A DNA stretch of 64,000 bases from Caldalkalibacillus salinus (lineage in GTDB: Bacteria > Bacillota > Bacilli > Caldalkalibacillales > JCM-10596), in assembly GCF_016745835.1 (NCBI RefSeq), contig NZ_JAERVL010000001.1, forward strand, positions 248,001 to 312,000, read 5' to 3'. A program made the position numbers and the translations under genes. Positions within the stretch are counted from its first letter, which is position 1; every line of letters begins with the position of its first letter. Positions 1 through 8,187 of the stretch are shown piece by piece. The notes beneath the pieces were generated by a model, which saw only the letters and a list, made by a program, of their open reading frames with translations, was not told the origin of the DNA and ran no database searches.

Positions 1-537
1 CTTGCCGGGTTGGCCATGCTTGGTCTGATCGGTTTTGCAGCCTTAGTCATCGCAGCCCCGTATCGAATTGCAAGAATTACCGCTTTTCTTGATCCGTGGC
101 AAGATCCTTTAGGAGCGGGGTTTCAAGTCATACAATCCTTATATGCCATTGGACCGGGCGGCTTGCTAGGGTTAGGGTTGGGTATGAGTAGACAAAAATT
201 TTACTATCTACCGGAACCACAAACGGATTTCATATTTGCCATACTGGCAGAGGAACTTGGCTTTATCGGTGGTACTACCGTTTTATTGCTATTTACGTTA
301 TTATTGTGGAGAGGAATGAAGGTAGCCATCACAGCACCAGACTTATACGGTAGCTTGCTGGCAGCCGGTATTGTGAGTATGATTGCCATCCAAGTGATTA
401 TTAATATAGGCGTTGTGACAGGAATGTTTCCCGTAACGGGTATAACGTTACCTTTTCTGAGCTACGGGGGTTCTTCCCTCACCTTAATGCTCATTGCAGT
501 AGGTATTCTATTAAACATTTCTCGATACGCTCGATAA
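1..537 (+). CDS. spoVE: SpoVE/FtsW-type SEDS glycosyltransferase, C-terminal part
   Basis: The reading frame is open at the left edge, so this is the C-terminal part (179 codons, in frame from base 1) of a polytopic SEDS-family protein. The visible motifs are typical of FtsW/RodA/SpoVE: GLGLGMSRQKFYYLPEPQTD followed by an FIFA-EE-G segment, and the terminal GITLPFLSYGGSS segment before the last membrane helix. SEDS proteins polymerise lipid II into glycan strands with a class B PBP. The position directly before murG matches spoVE of B. subtilis, which makes spore cortex; a vegetative FtsW role cannot be excluded from this part alone. It ends 12 nt before murG, with a GGAG ribosome binding site in between. 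Confidence 0.88.
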   Translation, partial: LAGLAMLGLIGFAALVIAAPYRIARITAFLDPWQDPLGAGFQVIQSLYAIGPGGLLGLGLGMSRQKFYYLPEPQTDFIFAILAEELGFIGGTTVLLLFTLLLWRGMKVAITAPDLYGSLLAAGIVSMIAIQVIINIGVVTGMFPVTGITLPFLSYGGSSLTLMLIAVGILLNISRYAR

Positions 538-549
538 AGGAGTGAAACG

Positions 550-1650
550 ATGAGAGTACTCATTTCTGGTGGCGGAACTGGGGGACATATTTATCCAGCT
601 CTGTCTATCCTAAAAGAGGTTAGAAGAAGAGAACCGGACTCTCATTTTCTATATATAGGGACGGAAAAAGGCTTAGAGGCAAGTATTGTACCTAAAACGG
701 ACGTGCCATTTAAGACCATTGACATTACTGGATTTAAACGCAAACTATCGTTCGATAACGTAAAGACTGTCCTTAGATTTCTGAGGGGGGTACGACGATC
801 TAAGGCGTACATCCGAGATTTTCAGCCAGATATTGTGATCGGTACGGGGGGCTACGTATGTGGCCCCGTCGTTTTTGCAGCAGCAAAGCTGGGTATTCCG
901 ACTTTAATCCATGAACAAAATGTCATTCCAGGTTTAACGAACAAGTTTTTGGCACGCTACACAACAGCGGTCGCTACCTCATTTGCGGGATCTTTGCCCT
1001 ATTTTAAGCATGAAAATGTAAAGGTCACAGGGAACCCTAGAGCAACTGAAGTACGAGAAGCTGATCCTAAGGAAGGACGACGGTCGCTAAACATTCCTAG
1101 CGATAAAAAAGTGATACTTATTGTCGGTGGCAGTCGTGGTGCGAAGGCGATTAATCAAGCGTTTATGGATATGGTTCCCCGCTTACAAGAGATGAAGGAT
1201 ACACATTTTGTATATGTCACAGGAGAAGTCCATTACGAAGAAGTACAACAAACGTTGCGACAGTTTGATTTAGAGGATATGCCCTTAACAGTCAAACCGT
1301 TTATCTATGATCTGCCACATGTACTCGCCAGTACGGATCTTATTGTGAATCGGGCTGGGGCGTCTTTTCTTGCTGAGATTACGTCTCTCGGCATTCCATC
1401 AATTCTTGTCCCATCGCCGTATGTGACCAATAACCATCAGGAGAAGAATGCCCGCTGGTTGGAGAAAGAAGGTGCGGCAAAGGTCATTTTGGAGGACGAG
1501 TTAACAGGCCAAAGCCTGTACGATATGATTAATCAGATGATGAAAAACGAAGAAGAACAGATAGATATGAAACAAGCAGCACAGCGACTTGGGAAACCCT
1601 TAGCGTCATCGGACATCTATGAGTGGATGCAACGCTTAATACAATCCTAA
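550..1650 (+). CDS. murG: UDP-N-acetylglucosamine--lipid I N-acetylglucosaminyltransferase MurG
   Basis: MurG adds GlcNAc from UDP-GlcNAc to lipid I on the cytoplasmic face of the membrane, giving lipid II. The 366-residue protein has the glycine loop GGGTGGHIYPA at residues 7-17, a second nucleotide-loop GGSRGAKAIN near 193-202, NRAGASFLAE near 267-276, and NNHQEKNA near 294-301, which contacts UDP-GlcNAc in this family. The length is normal. The ATG is preceded by AAAGGAGTG. The gene follows the spoVE-like gene by 12 nt and is separated from murB by a 105-nt gap holding an inverted repeat. Confidence 0.97.
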   Translation: MRVLISGGGTGGHIYPALSILKEVRRREPDSHFLYIGTEKGLEASIVPKTDVPFKTIDITGFKRKLSFDNVKTVLRFLRGVRRSKAYIRDFQPDIVIGTGGYVCGPVVFAAAKLGIPTLIHEQNVIPGLTNKFLARYTTAVATSFAGSLPYFKHENVKVTGNPRATEVREADPKEGRRSLNIPSDKKVILIVGGSRGAKAINQAFMDMVPRLQEMKDTHFVYVTGEVHYEEVQQTLRQFDLEDMPLTVKPFIYDLPHVLASTDLIVNRAGASFLAEITSLGIPSILVPSPYVTNNHQEKNARWLEKEGAAKVILEDELTGQSLYDMINQMMKNEEEQIDMKQAAQRLGKPLASSDIYEWMQRLIQS

Positions 1651-1665
1651 TCTTTATTGTTAGGC

Positions 1666-1717
1666 GTCTGTCACACTACATTTAGATCAGGCATACAATA
1701 TCCTAGACGTGACAGAC
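1666..1717 (+). repeat. inverted repeat in the murG-murB gap
   Basis: The arms GTCTGTCAC (1666-1674) and GTGACAGAC (1709-1717) are perfectly complementary, with a 34-nt loop. There is no T-run after the right arm, so it is not an ordinary intrinsic terminator. The 105-nt gap is otherwise unexplained. An alternative register pairs CGTCT with AGACG. Function unknown; it may be an mRNA processing or stability hairpin or a regulator site. Confidence 0.45.
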
Positions 1718-1755
1718 AACAGATCCCAAGCAGCGTTCATATGAGGAGGTTTCCA

Positions 1756-2664
1756 ATGAGCGATATAGCAATACAACTACAAGAGGCGAACGTGGGAAAA
1801 GTGTGGGTGAATGAACCACTAGCAAACCATACGACTTGGAAGATCGGTGGTCCTGCAGATCTATTGGTACAACCAAATGATAAAGAAGGGCTCATTACAT
1901 GTATGCGCATCGTGCAAGAGCATCAAATGCCATATCGTGTGATTGGGAAAGGTTCCAATCTACTTGTGCGGGACGGTGGCATACGTGGTGTGGTAATTAA
2001 GATGGGGGAAGGACTCGACCACTTGAGAATAGAAGGTGATCGAGTGACAGTTGATGCAGGCTACTCGTTTATTAAATTAGCGACTATTGTAGCCAGACAT
2101 GGCTTAACTGGACTAGAGTTTGCAGGAGGTATACCTGGTACTGTTGGAGGAGCCGTCTATATGAATGCAGGCGCTCATGGGTCTGATGTTTCACGTATAT
2201 TACATTCAGCTGAGGTTATTTTTGACGATGGTCAACTTGAAACCCTTAGTAATGAAGCATTGCATTTTTCATATAGAACCTCACTACTTCAAGAGGAACG
2301 CAAAGGTGTCTGTCTTCAGGCCACGTTTCAACTGAAAGAAGGTCACACACAAACGATCAAAGATGAATTATCGAAACATAAGGAATACCGTAGAGAGACG
2401 CAGCCTTTGCAACAACCTTGTTGCGGTAGTGTTTTTAGAAACCCTAAACCATATTCGGCCGGCCAGCTTATAGAGGAAGCTGGATTGAAAGGGGTTCAAG
2501 TTGGAGGGGCCCAAGTATCACTCATGCATGCCAACTTCATCGTCAATTTAGGAAACGCTACAGCGAAAGACGTCCTTACCTTAATAGACCATATTCAAAC
2601 GATCATTAAGAAGAAATATGGTGTAGATATGCATCCTGAAGTTCAGGTGGTGGGTGAGGGGTAA
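1756..2664 (+). CDS. murB: UDP-N-acetylmuramate dehydrogenase MurB
   Basis: MurB reduces UDP-GlcNAc-enolpyruvate to UDP-MurNAc with NADPH and bound FAD. From the ATG at 1756 (GAGGAGGT just upstream) the protein has 302 residues, the usual size; an in-frame TTG at 1657 would add 33 unconserved residues and has no ribosome binding site. FAD-binding motifs are GKGSNLLV (65-72) and GIPGTVGGAVYMNAG (125-139). SYR is at 172-174, the proton-donor serine lies in CGSVFRNP (Ser225), and the late glutamate in HPEV (about 295). It is followed by murA after 14 nt, so the two successive UDP-MurNAc enzymes are adjacent, in reverse reaction order. Confidence 0.96.
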   Translation: MSDIAIQLQEANVGKVWVNEPLANHTTWKIGGPADLLVQPNDKEGLITCMRIVQEHQMPYRVIGKGSNLLVRDGGIRGVVIKMGEGLDHLRIEGDRVTVDAGYSFIKLATIVARHGLTGLEFAGGIPGTVGGAVYMNAGAHGSDVSRILHSAEVIFDDGQLETLSNEALHFSYRTSLLQEERKGVCLQATFQLKEGHTQTIKDELSKHKEYRRETQPLQQPCCGSVFRNPKPYSAGQLIEEAGLKGVQVGGAQVSLMHANFIVNLGNATAKDVLTLIDHIQTIIKKKYGVDMHPEVQVVGEG

Positions 2665-2678
2665 ACCGGAGGTGAAAC

Positions 2679-3938
2679 ATGGCATCATTTATCATCAAAG
2701 GTGGTCTGCCTCTCTCAGGAGAGTTAAGAATACACGGTGCAAAGAATGCAGCATTACCCATATTAGCTGCGAGCATCTTAGCATCTGGAGAACAAGAAAT
2801 CTCCGATGTGCCAAAACTTCTTGATATTAGAGTCATGATAGAGATACTCAATCATTTAGGTGTAAAGGTCACTCACAAGGATCACACAGTGAGCTTACAA
2901 ACCTCTACTTTATCTTCAACAAGAATACCTGAACCACTCATGGGTAAAATGAGGTCCTCTATATTTCTCATGGGTCCACTACTAGCAAAATATGGGGAAG
3001 TGACAATTTCACGCCCCGGGGGATGTGCAATAGGTGAAAGGCCTATTGATATTCATTTGGATGGACTTAAGAAATTAGGAGCAGATATTATTGAGTCCCA
3101 TGGCACGATATCATGTCGGGCACGTCAGTTAACCGGCGCACAGATTTTTCTTCGTTTTCCTAGCGTTGGTGCAACAGAGAATCTTATGATGGCTGCCAGT
3201 TTAGCCAAAGGCACCACCACAATTTCTAATGCAGCTAGAGAGCCCGAAATTGTGGATTTACAAGATTATCTTAATGTGATGGGAGCCCGGGTGCGAGGTG
3301 CTGGCACAGATCAAATCATCATCGAGGGGGTTGAACATCTCACCCCTGTATCATATAAGATTATTCCTGACAGAATTATTGCAGGAACTCTACTGATTGC
3401 TACAGCAATTACACGGGGAGAAGTTGCCCTAACTAATGTAAGAGCTGAACATCTCCAGGCGCTTTTAACAAACTTGCAAACGAGTGGTATTGAAATCAGA
3501 ACGTATAATGATATAATGACATTAAAAGTAAGTAGGGGTTTACGCTCCATAGATCTAATTGAAACAGATCCGCACCCTGGTTTTCCAACAGACCTCCAAG
3601 CCCTGATGATGGCCTACCTTTCGACTGTTGAGGGAACATCAGTCGTAAAAGAGAAGGTATTTGAAGGTCGATTTAGACACGTTGATGAATTAAATCGAAT
3701 GGGTACGAATATCTCAACCGATCTTAACCGTGCCTATATCCGAGGCGTTAGTCGACTATCTGGAGCGATGGTTGAAGCGACTGACTTAAGAGCCGGAGCG
3801 GCACTTGTGATAGCTGGGTTAAAAGCCGAAGGAGAAACGATAGTAGAAAATATTCATCATATCGATCGAGGATATGAAAAATTAGAAGGTATGTTGCAGG
3901 CTCTAGGAGCCGATATAAGGCGATCTGATGAATCTTAA
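2679..3938 (+). CDS. murA: UDP-N-acetylglucosamine 1-carboxyvinyltransferase MurA
   Basis: MurA performs the first committed step of peptidoglycan synthesis, transferring enolpyruvate from PEP to UDP-GlcNAc; it is the fosfomycin target. The 419-residue protein has AKNAALP near residue 21, the catalytic cysteine in PGGCAIGERP (Cys116), so fosfomycin sensitivity at this residue is expected, and the acidic active-site motif PGFPTDLQALMM near 304. B. subtilis has its murA genes elsewhere, so this arrangement differs from that species. The TAA stop lies inside the left arm of a strong terminator-like hairpin. Confidence 0.96.
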   Translation: MASFIIKGGLPLSGELRIHGAKNAALPILAASILASGEQEISDVPKLLDIRVMIEILNHLGVKVTHKDHTVSLQTSTLSSTRIPEPLMGKMRSSIFLMGPLLAKYGEVTISRPGGCAIGERPIDIHLDGLKKLGADIIESHGTISCRARQLTGAQIFLRFPSVGATENLMMAASLAKGTTTISNAAREPEIVDLQDYLNVMGARVRGAGTDQIIIEGVEHLTPVSYKIIPDRIIAGTLLIATAITRGEVALTNVRAEHLQALLTNLQTSGIEIRTYNDIMTLKVSRGLRSIDLIETDPHPGFPTDLQALMMAYLSTVEGTSVVKEKVFEGRFRHVDELNRMGTNISTDLNRAYIRGVSRLSGAMVEATDLRAGAALVIAGLKAEGETIVENIHHIDRGYEKLEGMLQALGADIRRSDES

Positions 3939-3966
3939 AACGGCATATATAATATGCCGTTTTTTT
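3937..3966 (+). terminator. Rho-independent terminator between murA and divIB
   Basis: A perfect 12-bp stem (AAAACGGCATAT, 3937-3948, with its complement 3952-3963), a 3-nt loop and a run of T to 3966. It starts inside the murA stop codon and ends 21 nt before the divIB start, leaving no room for a promoter downstream of it. divIB must therefore depend on read-through or on a promoter within murA. Confidence 0.85.
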
Positions 3967-3987
3967 AAAGGGATGGAAGGGACAAGA

Positions 3988-4782
3988 ATGAACAAGCACA
4001 ATGACAATGTCATATATGATCGTAGAATGCCGACGATACAAAAACAACACAAGCCGAAAAGAAATAAATTATTTATATTTCTCATCTTCCTCTTTTTTTT
4101 AATGATCTTATTATTGATTTATTTTCAATCCCCTTTTTCAAAGATTAAGGAGCTAAACGTAGAAGGTCATCAATTACTGACGAGAGAGCAAGTCCTAGCG
4201 TATGCCCAGCTTGATGAAGGGCTTTCTTTTTATAATTTTAGCACGTCGACCGTACAAGAACGGTTAGAAGAACGTGTTGAGGTACATACGGCACGCGTGG
4301 AGCGAACGTTTCCTAACCAAGTATCTATTATCGTAGAAGAGCATCGCCATATCGCTTTTTGGTATCAGGAACAAAAGTTATATCCTATTATAGCCACAGG
4401 ACATATTTTATTGCAGCGCGAATGGCAGGAACAAAGGGTTCAGTATCCCATTCTGAGTGGCTGGCCGAACAAAGAGGGAGTCCTAGAATTAAGCCAAGAA
4501 TTGAATAAACTACCGGCTACGATATTAGAAACCATATCGGAAATAAACCTTACACCTATTGTTTCTGATCCTTATCGACTCACATTATATATGGATGATG
4601 GAAACGAGGTTCGTACATCGATTAGAAAGTTTGCTGAACACGTGAGCTGGTACCCCTCCTTAGTTGAACAAAGACGTTCGGAAGGACTGAAAAGCGAGGG
4701 CATTTATCATTTATTTGATGGTAAGTGGTATGAAGATCCCGCTCAAACCATAGACAATAGTGAAGAGGACCCGACGGAATAA
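3988..4782 (+). CDS. divIB: cell division protein DivIB/FtsQ
   Basis: Bitopic divisome protein that bridges the cytoplasmic ring and the septal synthases, with FtsL and DivIC. The ATG at 3988 follows GGAAGGGA; 264 residues, as in B. subtilis (about 263). An upstream in-frame ATG at 3928 is inside murA and across the terminator, so it is rejected. A basic cytoplasmic tail (1-27) precedes a hydrophobic helix at about 28-46, then a POTRA domain (FSKIKELNVEGHQLLTREQV) and the beta domain. The acidic C-terminus (NSEEDPTE) is flexible, as usual. Confidence 0.92.
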   Translation: MNKHNDNVIYDRRMPTIQKQHKPKRNKLFIFLIFLFFLMILLLIYFQSPFSKIKELNVEGHQLLTREQVLAYAQLDEGLSFYNFSTSTVQERLEERVEVHTARVERTFPNQVSIIVEEHRHIAFWYQEQKLYPIIATGHILLQREWQEQRVQYPILSGWPNKEGVLELSQELNKLPATILETISEINLTPIVSDPYRLTLYMDDGNEVRTSIRKFAEHVSWYPSLVEQRRSEGLKSEGIYHLFDGKWYEDPAQTIDNSEEDPTE

Positions 4783-4864
4783 GGGGCTTTAAGAGACCTT
4801 AATGTCTAAGGTCTTAGGTTTATACCGCCAAGCATGTTACGTAACCTTGATAGAAAGGACAATC

Positions 4865-5566
4865 ATGATGAAAATCAAACGTATTCATGTTTACTTGACG
4901 ATCGTAAGTTTATGTGCAGGTTTTCTACTCTCGTTTTCTTATCAGTACACAAAGCAGACAGAGACGCAAAAGATCCCCCAGCACCGTTATTGGCTTGAAG
5001 AAGATCAACTTAGAGAGACGTTGACGGAGGTGCAAAAGGAAAATCAAGAGCTAGAGAAACAATTACGGGACATACAGCAACGCATTGTTGAAAAGGAAGA
5101 ACGGATCTCCGTTCAGGAGGACGCGATTTCAGCCACTCAGAAAGAACTCGAAAGGATGCGTCTTCTTGCTGGGGTTAGTGACGCCACAGGACCCGGTGTC
5201 ACTATTCGAATGGAAGATGCAGAGTATGCCAGTGATGCTCAAAACCCAAATGACTATATCATACATGAGCAGGACGTAAGAAGAGTCGTCAATGAGTTAT
5301 TGGCAGCAGGGGCAGAGGGAATCAGTATTAACGGGCAACGTGTGACTCATTTAACAGGTATCCGATGTGTTGGCCCAACGATTATCGTTAATGGTGTTAA
5401 ATCCACAGCCCCGTTTGAAATAACAGCTGTGGGAGATTCAGAAACGCTATATCAGGCTTTATATCTACCAGGCGGTGTCGTCGACTCGTTACAATCATGG
5501 GATATTACTGTCAATGTGGAGAAACAAAACGAAGTGATCATTCCGGCATACATAGGCGAAGCATAA
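4865..5566 (+). CDS. ylxW: DUF881 family protein YlxW
   Basis: A 233-residue membrane-anchored protein: N-terminal helix at about 9-27, a coiled coil rich in E, Q and R (about 40-105), then the DUF881 domain with SDATGPGVTIRMEDA, NELLAAGAEGISINGQR and the IVNGVKSTAPFEITAVG segment. Start chosen at ATG 4865 (AGAAAGGA upstream), not the earlier in-frame ATG at 4802. The position between divIB and sbp matches ylxW of B. subtilis. The molecular role of the family is not established; co-location suggests envelope or division. Confidence 0.85.
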   Translation: MMKIKRIHVYLTIVSLCAGFLLSFSYQYTKQTETQKIPQHRYWLEEDQLRETLTEVQKENQELEKQLRDIQQRIVEKEERISVQEDAISATQKELERMRLLAGVSDATGPGVTIRMEDAEYASDAQNPNDYIIHEQDVRRVVNELLAAGAEGISINGQRVTHLTGIRCVGPTIIVNGVKSTAPFEITAVGDSETLYQALYLPGGVVDSLQSWDITVNVEKQNEVIIPAYIGEA

Positions 5567-5579
5567 GGAAGGGATTGCG

Positions 5580-6299
5580 ATGGGGAAAAAAATATGTCCA
5601 GTGACACTGATGATGACGGGGATATGCATCGTAATCGGGTTCATGATCGCCATACAATTCCAGACAAACCAGGATTATCAGTATACAGACACGAGAGATA
5701 TGAACGAGATTCGCGTCAGTTTGCAAAGAGAAAGAGAACGGTCAGAGTTTCTTTTACAAGAGATATCAAAGCATGACCAATTACTATATGAATATGAGAT
5801 GTCCATGAACAGAGAAGACAGGATTACAGATATAATGGAACAGGAACTAGAGCGCTTAAGAAAAATAGGTGGATTTGAAGATATTGTCGAGGAAGGTTTT
5901 GTGATACGAATCACTTCAGTAGAGGGAGAAAAATGGCAAGACATGCATTCTCTTTTAATATATGATGAGGATTTGCGTTTTGTGGTAAACGAATTAAATG
6001 CCTATGGAGCAAAAGCTATTGCCATTAATAATCAAAGGCTCATGAGTACATCAGCCATCAGAAATGTGGGAGATAAAATTTTAGTCAATACGGTACCCAT
6101 TCAACCTCCATATGAAATCAAAGTGATAGGTGAACACAGCATATTGATACCTGCCCTAAAACTAGCAGGTATTGAACAATACTTTATGGTTGCCAACTAT
6201 GAAGTGTCGTTTGAAGTAGAGGATGAAATACGTGTGCCAGGTTTTAGACAGCGTGTCCAACTCCACCACATGGAACCAGTGAAGGAGGAAAGCGAATAA
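5580..6299 (+). CDS. ylxX: DUF881 family protein YlxX
   Basis: Second DUF881 protein, 239 residues, paralogous to the preceding gene: N-terminal membrane helix (about 8-26), coiled coil (40-95), then the domain with EEGFVIRITS, VVNELNAYGAKAIAINNQR and ILVNTVPIQPPYEIKVIG. The ATG follows AAGGAAGGG. It starts 13 nt after ylxW, and its TAA shares an A with the ATG of sbp (TAATG), suggesting translational coupling. Function unknown beyond membership of the conserved divIB-ylxW-ylxX-sbp cluster. Confidence 0.85.
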   Translation: MGKKICPVTLMMTGICIVIGFMIAIQFQTNQDYQYTDTRDMNEIRVSLQRERERSEFLLQEISKHDQLLYEYEMSMNREDRITDIMEQELERLRKIGGFEDIVEEGFVIRITSVEGEKWQDMHSLLIYDEDLRFVVNELNAYGAKAIAINNQRLMSTSAIRNVGDKILVNTVPIQPPYEIKVIGEHSILIPALKLAGIEQYFMVANYEVSFEVEDEIRVPGFRQRVQLHHMEPVKEESE

Positions 6300-6655
6300 T
6301 GTGGCTACCTATTGTCGGTTTATTGATTGGGATTGCTTTCGGCCTCTACTCAAATGTCACAATTCCCCCAGAGTACATGCATTATTTGTCCATTGCTGTC
6401 TTGGCTGCTTTGGATACCCTTTTTGGTGGCTTGCGAGCGCACTTACAATCGAACTTTGATATTACTGTATTCGTCAGTGGGTTCTTTTTTAATACGTTAC
6501 TGGCAGGCGGTTTGGCTTTCCTAGGTATTTATCTAGGGATCGATTTGTATTTGGCCGCTATATTTGCTTTCGGAGTCCGTCTCTTTAACAATATGGCCAT
6601 CATTAGGAGAATATTATTCCACAGACTATCAAGTGGAAAGCAACAAGATATATAA
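6299..6655 (+). CDS. sbp: small basic protein Sbp (DUF1290)
   Basis: A 118-residue integral membrane protein with about three or four hydrophobic helices (LPIVGLLIGIAFGLYS, AVLAALDTLFGGL, FFFNTLLAGGLAFLGIYLGI, LAAIFAFGVRLFNNMAIIRR) and a basic C-terminus. Size and order match sbp upstream of ftsA in Bacillus. The function is not known. Start and stop of adjacent genes overlap by one base. Confidence 0.88.
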   Translation: MWLPIVGLLIGIAFGLYSNVTIPPEYMHYLSIAVLAALDTLFGGLRAHLQSNFDITVFVSGFFFNTLLAGGLAFLGIYLGIDLYLAAIFAFGVRLFNNMAIIRRILFHRLSSGKQQDI

Positions 6656-6733
6656 TCAATTTCCAAAATTGACCAGTGTGCTGCGCTTTGATGAAATCAC
6701 CCAAAAAAAATAATAAAAAATTTAGTTATAAAA

Positions 6734-6761
6734 AAGGGAAATGCCTAGTTATGTTGAATTA
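6734..6761 (+). promoter_or_regulatory. candidate sigmaH-type promoter for ftsAZ
   Basis: AAGGGAAAT (6734-6742) followed after 12 nt by TGAAT (6755-6759) fits the sigmaH pattern RWAGGAWWT-N12-HGAAT with one mismatch. B. subtilis ftsAZ is known to have a sigmaH promoter (P2) in the same gap, which raises septum proteins at sporulation onset. A sigmaA-like pair (TTGACC near 6670, TGAAAT 17 nt later) is also present but weak. Called by eye from a 214-nt gene-free gap. Confidence 0.45.
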
Positions 6762-6869
6762 CATTAAAGATACGTATAACAATGATCTTTTAAGTGACAA
6801 TATGTTAACCATGATCGTGTGCATCACAATGAATGTTGTGTTTTTATTACATGAAGGAGGTGCCAAGGC

Positions 6870-8135
6870 TTGAACACCAATGACTTTGTTGTCAGTTTAG
6901 ACATCGGTACATCCAAGGTTCGCGTGATTATTGGAGAATTAAGTAATAGCTCTATCAACATTATCGGTGTGGGCTCAAGTGAGTCAGAGGGAATTAAGAA
7001 AGGGGCTATTGTCGATATAGATTTAACAGTACAATCCATTCGACGCGCTGTTGAAAGTGCTGAACGTATGGTCGGGATCACCATTGAACAGATATTTGTT
7101 GGCATCACAGGTAACCATATACATTTACAGCCAAGCCAAGGCGTTGTTGCTGTATCCAGTGAAGATCGCGAAATTGGAGAAGAAGATATCATTCGGGTCA
7201 TTGAAGCATCTAAAGTGGTTGCTATACCCCCAGAAAGAGAAATTATAGACGTTGTACCAAAACAATTTATTGTAGACGGATTGGACGGCATATCCGACCC
7301 GAGTGGTATGATCGGCGTTAGGCTTGAGATGGAAGGCACAATTATCACCGGTTCTAAAACCGTCATTCATAATCTCGTACGTTGTATCGAACGGGCAGGT
7401 CTCTCTATTTCTGGTATTTTTCTCCAACCGCTAGCAGCGAGTTCCTTAGCCTTAACCAAGGATGAGAAATCTATTGGCGTTGCCTTAGTCGACATAGGCG
7501 CGGGCCAAACCACTGTTTCCGTATTTGAACATGGTGCGCTCGTCGCAGCTGAGATGATCCCTATAGGCGGAGAATACATAACAAATGATATCGCGATTGG
7601 ATTACGGACGACAACCGACACTGCTGAAAAGATTAAGTTGAAGCATGGTTGTGCTTTTATTGATGATGCGTTAGAAGACGATATATTCAGAGTACCTAAA
7701 ATTGGTACTCAAGCTGAACGTGAGGTCAGTCAGGTTGACCTCGCTCATATTGTTGAACCGCGTGTAGCTGAAATGTTTGAGTTAATTGATGACAAGCTAA
7801 AAAAATTAGGTTACCAAGACATCCCCGGAGGGTATGTACTTACAGGAGGGGTTGTCAGCATGCCGGGCGTTTTAGAACTATCCAAATATGTTCTTAACCA
7901 CCCTGTGAGAGTGGCCATTCCAGATTATATTGGTGTGCGAGAGCCTCAATACACCACTGGTGTTGGCATTATAAAATACGCCTATCAACAGATTCGTCGT
8001 CACCAAAAGGAAGTTGCAGCAGCCGCATCTCCTTCTAATACCAACAAAAAAGCAGCCATGGAAAAGCATCAGCCGACTGAACAAAAAGAGACGGTGACAG
8101 ATAAAGTGAAAAGTTGGTTCAAAGAATTTATCTAA
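6870..8135 (+). CDS. ftsA: cell division protein FtsA
   Basis: Actin-like ATPase that tethers FtsZ filaments to the membrane. The start is a TTG with an excellent AAGGAGGT (6854-6861). The 421 residues include the phosphate-1 loop SLDIGTSKVRVIIGEL (residues 9-24), the FtsA-specific SHS2/1C insertion, phosphate-2 VDIGAGQTTVSVFEHG and the adenosine loop GYVLTGGVVSMPG. The end is an amphipathic membrane-targeting helix (DKVKSWFKEFI). It precedes ftsZ by 52 nt. Confidence 0.96.
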   Translation: MNTNDFVVSLDIGTSKVRVIIGELSNSSINIIGVGSSESEGIKKGAIVDIDLTVQSIRRAVESAERMVGITIEQIFVGITGNHIHLQPSQGVVAVSSEDREIGEEDIIRVIEASKVVAIPPEREIIDVVPKQFIVDGLDGISDPSGMIGVRLEMEGTIITGSKTVIHNLVRCIERAGLSISGIFLQPLAASSLALTKDEKSIGVALVDIGAGQTTVSVFEHGALVAAEMIPIGGEYITNDIAIGLRTTTDTAEKIKLKHGCAFIDDALEDDIFRVPKIGTQAEREVSQVDLAHIVEPRVAEMFELIDDKLKKLGYQDIPGGYVLTGGVVSMPGVLELSKYVLNHPVRVAIPDYIGVREPQYTTGVGIIKYAYQQIRRHQKEVAAAASPSNTNKKAAMEKHQPTEQKETVTDKVKSWFKEFI

Positions 8136-8187
8136 AAATCGAAACGATCTCATAGTCGCAGGACGATGATAGTTAGGAGGAACAACG

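Noticed and set aside
6676-6873. Possible 65-codon ORF between sbp and ftsA
   Set aside because: Composition is irregular and lysine-rich, no ribosome binding site, and it overlaps the ftsA ribosome binding site and the promoter-like elements; it reads as an untranslated leader.
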